From Gammaproteobacteria bacterium (GTDB lineage Bacteria; Pseudomonadota; Gammaproteobacteria; SZUA-21), in NCBI GenBank assembly GCA_027021095.1, contig JALUUZ010000520.1, positions 1 to 6,835 on the forward strand: DNA of 6,835 nucleotides, written 5' to 3'. The notes under the pieces were generated by a model. The model did no database searches. It saw only the letters and a program-made list of their open reading frames with translations, and was not told where the DNA came from. The position numbers were made by a program, and so were the translations under genes. This document shows positions 1 to 6,835 of this stretch, piece by piece. Each line of letters begins with the position of its first letter. The stretch's first letter is position 1.

Positions 1-3000
1 ACGACATTCGTATCAGGCGGTTTTCACTGCAGGGCAAGGTGGACCACCGTCAGCCGCTTTTGATCCATTTTTCAGGCGACATGGTGCCGGTGACCAAGGT
101 CAACAAGACGCTGGAGCTCGAGCAGCCTGCTTCGATCTCGCCGGCGGTGAATGGCAAATGGACCTGGATCAGTACCACGACCTTGAAGTTCGTGCCGGAA
201 AAGGAGTGGCCGATACGCAGCACGGTGACGGTTGCGGTCAAAAAATCCATCAACCGGGTCAGTAACAGGCCATGGCGGTTCGGCAAGCCGCGCCGTTTCA
301 GTTTTTACGTCAGGCCGATCGTGCAGCGTATCAGTTCGTTCAATATCAGTGGCGAACAGGTCGAGTTGGACCAGGCGTTCAAAGTCCGGTTTGCGCAGCC
401 AATGGTCGGCAAACAGCAGATACGCGTCAAGATCGCCAACACCCGGAACCAGACCCGGCTCCCGGTCAGGATTCAGCCCTACGTCCCTGGGGAATTCTAC
501 TGGATCAAAAACGACGAGTTGCTGTTCAGGCCAAAGCCTTTCTGGTCAGAGCTGACGCAGTATACGGTGTCGGTCAATCCCGGCTACAAGCTCGATTCGA
601 GATACCAGTGGGAGAAACCGGAAACACTACCGAAAGGGAAGACGCACGAACCAGGCTGGCAGCCCCGGCGCCGGCCGAACCGCCTGACCTTCAAGACACT
701 GGAGAATACCATCAGTGTGCAGTATTTCTTTACACCGGAGAACCGGATGGCGTTGGAAGACTTCTATCCTGCCAGCGGGAAATACCGCGTCGATGTGGCT
801 AAAGCCAAGTCTGTCAGGCCGGAGAAGCGCTTGTGGATCCGCTTCAGCCGCAATCTCGGCAAATACGCCCGCGACAAGAAAAAGCTGGATGCGCTGCTGA
901 AGGTTTCGCCGCCGCTGGCGCTCGAGTACAAGTGGCTGGATGACCGCCTGCTCGAGATCGTGCCGAAAGGCAATTGGAGACAGGCTACGCGCTACCGGAT
1001 CAGTTTGTTGCCGGCCTTGTTCTATGCCAGGGAGCAGCATTTCGCACCGGGGGCGGCAAGGCTCGAGTTCGTGACCGGTAAGAATATCGTGCAGATCAGT
1101 GGTGTCGATGCGGCCAGCCCATATCCGGCGAAAACCGGGTTCCGGCACGAGCCCATGAACAAGCTGGTGTTGAAATTCTCAAAGAACATGAAGCCGCGCC
1201 AGCCGATCGGAGAGAAGATCGACTTGGCAAAAATCGATCCTGAAGCGCTTCCAGTCCGCATCACGCCGGCCGTGCAAGGCCGCCTGTACTGGAAAAACAG
1301 CCGTGAACTGGTGATCGTGCCAAGGCCGTATTTTCTTGCCACCACGCTCTACAAGGTTGAATTGAACGAGAGTCTGCTGCCGCAGGCCGAGGCGCGTTAT
1401 GCGCATGGCAAGGTATTTTATCTCAAAACAGAACGCAACGTCGTCAGCCTGTCACGTTTTTCACCGTCCGATGAGGTCGGCACGGCGGAGAATATCGTGC
1501 TCGAGTTCGATAAACCGGTAAAACCCAAGGCTGCCAGGATCGGCAGCGAGGTCAAGACCAGGCTGGTGCGGATCTATCCGTCGATCGAAGGTCACTGGTC
1601 GTGGGTCTCTGACCGCATCCTGCAGTTCGAACCGGCAGAAAAACTGCAGCCCAGTTCGCGTTATATCGTCAGTGTCGATCCGAATGAAATCGAAAACAAG
1701 CAGTACTCCTGGTATACCGGGCGCGACAAAGTGACGAAGCGCTACCCGCTCAGTAAGTACCGCTTCAATACGCCGGGTATACGTGTACTCAGCGCCGAGC
1801 ACAGCACCAAGTATGACAAGGAGGATCTGCTGAAGCAGCGTTTCGTCATTCACCTGACGCTGTCCGATGCGGTCAGGCTCGATGAGTTCAAGAAATATTT
1901 TTCGATCTGGTACAAGCAGCCGAACCTGCAGGGAGAAGAAGTCAGAAGGGCGATCGCCTACCGGGTCAGGCCGGCTGCTGACAGCCAGGGAAGGCGGTTT
2001 GTCATCGAGTCCAGGTGGATCAGGAGGGTGCAGGGTAAGGACCGTACGGTCTATTACGGTATCGGCAAGGGGTTGATGCCGTTAGCCGGAAACCTCGGCT
2101 TCGAGGCGGACTACGTCGCTGAGTTTACGCAAAAGGCAGTCACCAATATCCGCATCACCGCGGTACAGTGGAAACACCGTTTCGGGCAAACCACCGCGCT
2201 TGTCAATCTCAACGCGCCGGTCAGGATCCAGGAACTCAAAAAACACCTGACTGTCCACAGGGTGCATTATCAATGGAGGCCGGGTGTGGCGCTGGACTAC
2301 CAGGTGCAGGTGAACAACAGGTCGTCCAAGGGCTATGTGTACAGGGTCAGGCTGAAGCAGGGTTTCAAGCCCGGACGGCGGTACAAGTTCGTCGTCAGCA
2401 AAGGCCTGCTGGCACTGAACGGCAATATCACGCTTGAAGAGGCGGAAGCGATCAGCGATGCAAGCGATTACGAGAAGACCCTGCGGTTCGGCGCCAAGGG
2501 AAGTTTCCTGTCACGCAAGGACATGCGTTACCTGCCGGTCCAGATCACCAACCAGAAGCGGATCCGCGTCGTGGTGGAAAAGGTATACGCCAGTAACCTG
2601 AGCTACTACCTGAACAATTACTACAAGCGGGACGACGACCTGGAAACGGTGGCCAGGGTCGTTTATGACAAGGTGCTGCGTATCGCCGATCTGGTCAAAG
2701 AGGAAGAGACCTACAACAAGCACTACAAGGTCACCGTCGACCTGAAAAAGCTCTTTGCGCAGAATGTTCACGGTGTCTATCGCGTCACCTTGTATCGTAT
2801 GCCGGACCGTGCGCGAAAGGACGAAGTGGTCGACGAGGTCAGCGAGCAGACCGACAGGCGCTGGTTCCTGGCGACCGATATCGGGCTGAACGTGCGCAGT
2901 TTTTCCAGGCGCCTGCTGGTATGGTCGACTTCGTTGAAAACCGGCACAGTGTTGAAAAACACCCAGGTCCAGGTTTTCGATACCTTGAACCAGGTGATCG

Positions 3001-6000
3001 GCAGCGGCCGGACCGATGACCAGGGTATCGCCAGCATCCGTTTGTCGGGTCAAGGTATGCCAAAGCATGTGATCGCCAAGATCGGCGACGATATGTCATT
3101 CGTCAATCTGCGCGTCCATAAAACGCCGATGCATGGTTTCGACATCGAAGGAATCAAGACCGAGAGCCAGGTGTTGAAGGCTTATGTGTATTCTTCACGC
3201 GGGGTCTACCGGCCCGGTGAGACGGTTAACCTGGTGGCGGTGATCCGCGACCAGGCGGACAACATGCCGGGGCGTTACCCGGCACGCCTGGTGATCACTT
3301 CGCCCGACGGTGTCGAAGCAGTCGATGACGCTTTTACGGTCACGCCGAAAGGAGTCTACAGCTACGACTTTCATACCGATGCCGGAGCCAGGTCGGGCAA
3401 GTGGCATGCGCGTGTGGTCTGGAAAGGCAGGACGATCGGACGCTACAGTTTCCAGGTCGAGGAATTCATTCCTAACAAGATCAGTGTCCGTATCAAGTCG
3501 CCGAAGGCGATCAGTGCCGGTGACCGGACATTGAAATTCAGTGTGCTCGGAGAGCATAAGTTCGGTGGGGCTGCAGCCGGACTCAAGGTCAGCGCCGAGG
3601 TGACCTTGGTGGCGAACCGCTTCAAACCGAAAGACCATGCACGCTATGTCTTTGGCAATGACGAGCACAAGCTGGCGCCGCGCAAGGTGCAGCTTGGCGA
3701 GGGCAAGCTGGACGGCCGCGGCAGCAAGGAGTATCTGTACAGGCTTCCCGACAGCCTGAGGGTCTCGCGCGGTGTGACACTGCAGCTCGCCGCCACCGTG
3801 CTCGACGATGCCGGGCGCGGGGTGTCACACTACTTCGATACGCAGGTATACTTGTTTGCAAGCTATGTCGGCCTGCGCCGGACTTCTTCCGGGCGTTACC
3901 AGCGCGGAAAAAAGATACGCTTTCACCTGGTCAATGTCGACAAGGACGGCAAGCCGGTCAGGCCTGAAGAGCGCAGGATCAGTCTGCGCGTCTACCGCAT
4001 GAAGCCGCTGGCTTATTTTCGCAAGAACCCGCGCGGTTACTACCGCTATGTGACTGAAAAGGTCAAGACGCTGTACCAGGAACTGGATGGCAGCCTGAAG
4101 AGCGACGGCAGGTTTGCGTTCGTTCCGCGTCACGGCGGCGAGTATATCGTCGAGGCCAAGGATCTGAACAGCGGCCAGTTGACGCAGTTCCGTTTCAGTA
4201 TCTGGGGTCAGACGCTGCAGGACCGGTTGACACCGAACCGGATCACGATGAAGGCCGTTGAGCAGCGTACCCGTGTTGGCGAGCCGCTGAAGCTGCAGAT
4301 GAAGATTCCGTTCAAAGGTTCACTGCTGGTTACTGTCGAGCGCGAAAAGGTTTTTTTCCATCGTGTGCTGCATGTCGAACGTGGTGTGACCGAAATCAGC
4401 CTGCCGTCGAACCCGGATTATTATCCGAACATCTATGTCAGCGTGGTACTGATCAGGCCCGCGCGGCAGCCGGAGGCGTCCGATCCGGTGATTGCCAGCG
4501 GCCTGTTGAACATACCGGTTTACGATACGGCGCGTCACCCACGGCTGGAACTCGATGTGGCAGACAAGATAGAGCCGGACAAAGAGGTCACCGCGAAGAT
4601 ACGCTTGACCGGCAGGTACACCGGCCCGGTGCATTTTACCTTGTCGGCGGTGGATACCGGTATCCTGGATTTGACCAATTTCAAGTTGCCGTCGATTGCC
4701 AACTACTTCCGTACCAAGATCCGGCTGGAGACATTGCACTATACCATGTACCACCTGCTTATGCCGTTCGTCGCGGAAACCAAGCGGCTCATCAGTCCGT
4801 CGGGAGACGAAGGTTCGAAACAGGCCAACAAAAAACGGCGTGTCAACCCGGATTCCATCGTCCGTGTCAAGCCGGTGGCGCTCTGGTCCGGAGTATTGAA
4901 GCTGAATGCCAGGGGAGAAGCCAGGGTGACGTTCAAGGTGCCCAGTTTCAATGGCGAGCTGCGTTTTCACGCAGTGGCTTTCGGCCATAAACGTTACACC
5001 ATGGCGCAGAAAAACGTGTTGGTGTATGACAAGCTGATCGTCAGGCCGGGTGTGCCGCGTTTCTTTGCGGTCGGTGACGAGGTCGACATTCCGGTGACGG
5101 TGTTCAACAAGACCGGCACCGACGACAAGGTGCAGATTGAACTACAGACCTCCGACAACGTCAAGCTGCAGGGCCGGCCTAAGACCAGCGTGATGATCAG
5201 GCACGACGCCAAGGGCCGGGTACGCTTCAGGATCAGGATACTCCAGAGCACCGGGATCGCCCGTATCAAGGTGATTGCACGCAGCAAAAAGAATTCGCGG
5301 GTCAAGCAGATCAGTGTACCGATCCGCTACCCGGCCAACCGCGTCGAGACCGGCGGCAAGGGGCGTATCGACGCCTCGACTCCGCTGACCTTGACCATGC
5401 CGACACGTTTTATCGACCGTTCCGTCAGCTATCGTCTGAGCATCAGTTCCAGTCCGCTGGCGGAGTACGCCAACAGTATCCGCTACCTGGTACGGTATCC
5501 GCACGGTTGCCTGGAGCAGACCACGTCGAAGCTGTTTCCAATGCTGTATTTCAAGGATCTGGCGCTCTCCGCCGGCATCGTCGATATGCGCGCCGCCAAG
5601 CTGAAGGCCTTTATGCGTGCCGGGATAGACAAAATCGAGTCGATGCAGTCCAACGGCGGTCTGTTTTTCTATTGGAGCGAATCGCGCCACTATGTCGACT
5701 GGGCCTCGATCTATGCGGCGCATTTTCTTGTCGAAGCGCGTGATGCCGGGTACCGCGTCAGTAAGAAAACCTGGAATGGCATGCTTGCCTGGCTGAAAAA
5801 ATCGCTGGCGCAGGCGGAGACCCGCTACGGCCTTGAAAACAAGATCTACCGGCTCTATGTGCTGGCGCTGGCCAGGCAGAACGTGGTTGCGCAGTTGAAC
5901 TATATCTATGACAACCAGTTCGACCAGTTGCAGCCGCATGAACGCGCGCGGCTGGCGTCAGCGTATTTTCTGAACGGTGAAAAGGGTGTTGCCGAAGACA

Positions 6001-6835
6001 TTCTCGATGGTCTCGACAGGCTCGACAGGTATGACCGCCGTTACCGCGATACCGGCGGTAACTTCTCGTCCAATACCAGGGACTTGGCCGCGGTGCTCGA
6101 GGCCTATGCGCTGATCAAACCCAAGGCCGCCAGGGTCCGTTCCCTGGTCGCGCAGCTGGTCGGTTTTTCGGACCAGGGCAACTGGGGGACGACGCAGGAA
6201 AATGCGTTTGCGCTGTTGGCGCTCGCCAAGGTCTACCGCAAGGGTGCTGGCGACGTCGATGCGCAGGTGATCCTTGGTGACGGCACCCGCCTGCCGTTCA
6301 AGCAGAGCCTCCGCCTCGGTGATCATGCCTACCGGACCGGGAAGTTGCGTATCGAGATCCACGGCCCGGGCAAGCTGTCTTTCGCGTGGAAGGCATCGGG
6401 AGTCGACAAGCGCCGCAAGGCATTGCGCGAGGACAAGGGGCTGGTGGTGCGTAAACGCTACCTGGATAAACAAGGTAAACCACTGGACCCGAAGAAGATC
6501 CGCCAGGGTGACCTGGTCGTCGTCGAGGTTTCACTGCAGGCCCGGCGAGGACGTGTGGACAATGTGGCGATCGTCGATCTGCTGCCGGCCGGGTTGGAAA
6601 TCGAAAACTCCAGGCTCAGTACCGCGGTCAAGCTGGATTGGGCCAACCCCAGTCTGCTGGTGCAGTCGAAGGACATCCGTGACGACCGGATGGTAGTGTT
6701 TGCCACCGCGTCACCGCGGCCGGGTAAATTTTACTACCTGACTCGGGCCGTGACGGCCGGCAGGTTTGCCGTGCCGGAGATCCGTGCCGAAGCGATGTAT
6801 GACCCGTCACTGTTCAGCTGGTCCGGCGCCGGGGT
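1..6835 (+). CDS. Alpha-2-macroglobulin family protein with intact thioester, partial at both ends
   Basis: The frame starting at base 3 is open to the end of the window: 2,277 codons with no stop. The first in-frame ATG (base 81) sits inside an Ig-like strand motif (HFSGDM), so the true start is upstream. Family landmarks appear in the correct order: TDIGL (residues 958-962), GVYRPGETV (1067-1075), VEEFIP (1152-1157), AVDTGILDLTNF (1549-1560), LWSG to HAVAFG (1627-1659), PHGCLEQTTS (1833-1842), TTQENAFALLAL (2063-2074), DLLPAGLEIEN (2192-2202) and RAEAMYDP (2261-2268). Known members act in the periplasm or on the envelope as protease traps: bait cleavage exposes a reactive Cys-Gln thioester. 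E. coli YfhM has about 1,650 residues with its thioester Cys near residue 1,190. Here the Cys is at least 1,836 residues in, so the N-terminal part is much longer. The family closely matches the thioester-bearing YfhM type, but the partner gene pbpC cannot be checked because no neighbours are visible. I am sure of the family; the physiological target is inferred. Confidence 0.97.
165..1676 (+). repeat. 25-residue protein signature repeated five times without gaps
   Basis: The repeats start at W55, W167, W311, W430 and W534 (bases 165-239, 501-575, 933-1007, 1290-1364 and 1602-1676). All five fit W-x5-L-x-[FI]-x-P, for example WISTTTLKFVP, WIKNDELLFRP and WVSDRILQFEP. All are followed by exactly 14 residues ending in a strand such as YTVSV, YRISL, YKVEL or YIVSV. 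In the first copy the Tyr position is Thr and Val (STVTVAV). Spacing between copies is 112, 144, 119 and 104 residues. The DNA of the copies is not visibly alike, so this is an old domain duplication and not a recent tandem repeat. Confidence 0.85.
603..692 (+). other. Basic Pro-rich linker between Ig-like domains 2 and 3 (residues 201-230)
   Basis: This stretch joins the second and third Ig-like units and is low in beta-type alternation. It reads as charged and Pro-rich, with KPETLPKGK followed by WQPRRRPNR. It explains part of the longer spacing (144 residues) between the second and third repeat signatures. It could be a flexible hinge. Nothing else about its role can be read from the sequence. 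Confidence 0.5.
1773..2489 (+). other. Divergent beta-rich region before the macroglobulin core (residues about 591-829)
   Basis: The sequence keeps an alternating hydrophobic beta pattern but lacks the Trp-to-Pro signature of the first five domains. Two faint Ig-like starts can be seen, around RFVIHLTLSDAV (near residue 613) and ALVNLNAPVRIQ (near residue 734). The stretch LKQGFKPGRRYKFVVSKGLL (near residues 784-803) resembles the strand pair that ends N-terminal domains in YfaS-like proteins. I read this as two more degenerate Ig/MG-type domains, with low certainty on borders. Confidence 0.45.
2490..3152 (+). other. A2M-type module with TDIGL motif (residues about 830-1050)
   Basis: The part LPVQITNQKRIRVVVEKVYASN (starting near residue 845, bases about 2534-2599) matches the family pattern in which a strand with a conserved Asn is followed by an R/K-x-V strand. 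TDIGL (958-962), then LLVWSTSLKTG and the turn TDDQGIASI (1004-1012), match the family block of a TD-x-GL strand, a 'sL-tG-pv' segment and a 'TDa-G' turn. This block normally sits directly before the MG2 domain, as it does here. A Lys/Glu-rich segment at about residues 880-910 may form a helical or flexible insertion. Confidence 0.65.
3153..3473 (+). other. MG2 macroglobulin domain (residues 1051-1157)
   Basis: The motif SSRGVYRPGETV (residues 1064-1075, bases 3192-3227) is the hallmark of the A2M N-terminal MG2 domain, whose usual form is DRGIYRPGETV. The domain ends with VEEFIP (1152-1157), which matches the family's VEEF-x-P linker into the next macroglobulin domain. All key residues (Tyr, Arg, Pro, Gly, Glu) are present. 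MG domains form the ring-like scaffold that holds the bait and thioester regions. Confidence 0.9.
3474..4778 (+). other. Central macroglobulin domains MG3-MG6 region (residues about 1158-1592)
   Basis: This stretch follows VEEFIP with ISVRIKSPKAISAGD, the start of the next MG domain, and runs to the bait linker. Recognisable pieces are SSGRYQRGKKIRFHLVN (near 1295-1311), VGEPLKLQMKIPFKGSLLVTVE (near 1427-1448) and LSAVDTGILDLTNFK (1547-1561). The last is the family block AVD-x-GIL-x-LT that precedes the bait region in YfaS/YfhM-type proteins. I cannot place each domain border by eye. Confidence 0.7.
4779..4862 (+). other. Candidate protease bait linker (residues 1593-1620)
   Basis: The stretch lies between the AVDTGILDLTNF block and the A2M-domain motif LWSG, where bacterial A2Ms carry the exposed bait. 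It is short on hydrophobics and rich in Ser, Gly, Lys, Arg, Asp and Glu, with GDEGSK followed by KKRR (residues 1610-1613, bases 4830-4841). Such a run would be open to trypsin-like and other endoproteases. The position follows family knowledge; the bait role and cleavage preference are inferred. Confidence 0.6.
4881..5372 (+). other. A2M domain core and following MG domain (residues 1627-1790)
   Basis: LWSGVLKL, GEARVTFKVP and FNGELRFHAVAFG (residues 1627-1661) reproduce the A2M domain (PF00207 type) signature of LWSG, G-x-A-x-V-x-F-x-P and G-x-LR-x-x-A-A. The following RPGVPRFFAVGDEVDIPVTV (from residue 1681) is the usual start of the next macroglobulin domain, with its FN-x-TG loop at about residues 1702-1706. 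The segment directly precedes the thioester domain, as in the family. Confidence 0.88.
5391..6332 (+). other. Thioester-containing alpha-helical domain, TED (residues about 1797-2110)
   Basis: The domain begins near LTLTMPTRFIDRSVSY and contains SSSPLAEYANSIRYLVRYPH immediately before CLEQTTSKLF. The next helices carry GIDKIESMQSNGG and WASIYAAHFLVEARDAGY, then NWGTTQENAFALLALAK (residues 2060-2076). These match the alternating helices of the alpha/alpha toroid in bacterial A2Ms, including the conserved His of YAAHFL (residue 1907). All core blocks are intact, with no frameshift. The C-terminal border is approximate. Confidence 0.88.
5508..5519 (+). other. Thioester motif CLEQ
   Basis: Codons TGC-CTG-GAG-CAG encode Cys1836-Leu-Glu-Gln1839 within PHGCLEQTTS. 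The Cys and the Gln three residues later form the internal thioester in C3, A2M and E. coli YfhM. The bacterial form is usually PYGCLEQ; here the residue before Gly is His in place of Tyr. Both thioester-forming residues are present, so the protein should be capable of covalent capture, unlike YfaS/MagD-type homologues that lack the Cys. Confidence 0.93.
6441..6835 (+). other. C-terminal MG10-type domain, truncated (residues 2147-2277)
   Basis: The segment LVVRKRYLDKQGKPLD then IRQGDLVVVEVSL (residues about 2147-2178) matches the family pattern of 'R-yld-dGkp' followed by 'qGDlvvV'. It is followed by NVAIVDLLPAGLEIEN (2187-2202), KDIRDDRMVVFA (about 2222-2233) and FYYLTRAVTAGRFAVPEIRAEAMYDP (2243-2268). 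These are the conserved last blocks of YfaS/YfhM-type proteins. Such proteins normally end a few tens of residues after the MYDP block, so the window stops just before the gene's end. Confidence 0.88.

Larger units (their letters stand above)
3..1772 (+). other. N-terminal array of five bacterial Ig-like domains (residues about 1-590)
   Basis: Five successive beta-sandwich units of about 100-145 residues can be recognised. Each opens with a strand motif of the type hydrophobic-x-F-x-x-x-M/V: IHFSGDMV (21-28), VRFAQPMV (128-135), IRFSRNL (279-285), LKFSKNM (390-396) and LEFDKPV (500-506). Each then has a Trp-centred segment ending in a Y-x-V type strand. This is the pattern of the SbsA/Big_5 Ig-like domains found at the N-termini of many long bacterial A2M proteins. 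Domain borders are approximate. The first domain may begin before the window. The likely role is a stalk or spacer between the membrane anchor and the protease-trapping core; that role is inferred. Confidence 0.75.

Noticed and set aside
81..83. First in-frame ATG as a possible gene start
   Set aside because: It falls within an Ig-like strand motif (HFSGDMV), follows coding-like sequence in the same frame from base 3, and is not followed by a signal peptide. The true start must be upstream.
272..802. Open frame of 176 codons on the plus strand in another frame
   Set aside because: It overlaps Ig-like domains 1-3, whose frame has the repeated Trp-Pro signature. The alternative product is Gln/Arg/Ala-rich with no domain pattern, typical of a shifted reading.
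4800..4862. Possible nuclear-localisation-like KKRR cluster
   Set aside because: The protein family is a bacterial envelope protein, so such a signal has no meaning here. The cluster is better explained as part of the exposed bait linker.
4320..4988. Open frame of 222 codons on the minus strand
   Set aside because: It is antisense to the MG6, bait and A2M-domain coding sequence. The sense frame carries all the family motifs and the antisense product shows none.
5142..5939. Open frame of 265 codons on the minus strand, opposite the thioester region
   Set aside because: It lies fully antisense to strongly conserved A2M sequence, has no recognisable motif, and is of a kind common opposite GC-rich genes. 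It is best read as a shadow of the sense gene.
1..6835. Search for CRISPR, tRNA, insertion sequences, terminators or regulatory sites
   Set aside because: The window is coding throughout in one frame. I saw no direct nucleotide repeats, inverted terminal repeats, hairpin plus T-run, or intergenic gap to support any such element.

Overview
The whole 6,835-base window lies inside one protein-coding gene on the + strand. Reading from base 3, the frame stays open for 2,277 codons with no stop and no plausible start, so both gene ends fall outside the window. The product is a very large bacterial alpha-2-macroglobulin (A2M) family protein of the YfaS/YfhM type (COG2373). The calls rest on an MG2-type motif GVYRPGETV, the linker VEEFIP, the A2M-domain core from LWSG to HAVAFG, an intact thioester motif PHGCLEQTTS, and the conserved C-terminal DLLPAGLEIEN and RAEAMYDP blocks.

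Layout by residue of the visible fragment: about 1-590 is an array of five bacterial Ig-like domains that share an ungapped 25-residue signature. About 591-829 is divergent beta-rich sequence. About 830-1050 is the A2M-type module around TDIGL. Residues 1051-1157 are MG2-like and 1158-1592 are further macroglobulin domains. About 1593-1620 is a charged, low-complexity linker where the bait region should lie. Residues 1627-1790 hold the A2M domain and the following MG domain. About 1797-2110 is the thioester-containing alpha-helical domain (TED) with Cys1836 and Gln1839. About 2147-2277 is the C-terminal MG10-type domain. The stop codon should lie a few tens of codons beyond the window.

Bacterial A2Ms are envelope proteins thought to trap proteases. 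Cleavage of the bait exposes the Cys-Gln thioester, which then binds the attacker covalently. The bait, thioester and surrounding domains needed for this are all present. The signal peptide or lipobox would lie upstream and cannot be seen.

The organism is probably a Gram-negative proteobacterium, possibly a gammaproteobacterium. This is suggested by the protein family, the moderately high GC content and the closeness of the thioester block to the E. coli form; it is a weak inference. Arg codon AGG is used freely, mostly after a codon ending in C. I saw no RNA genes, mobile elements, CRISPR arrays, promoters or terminators, and no intergenic DNA.
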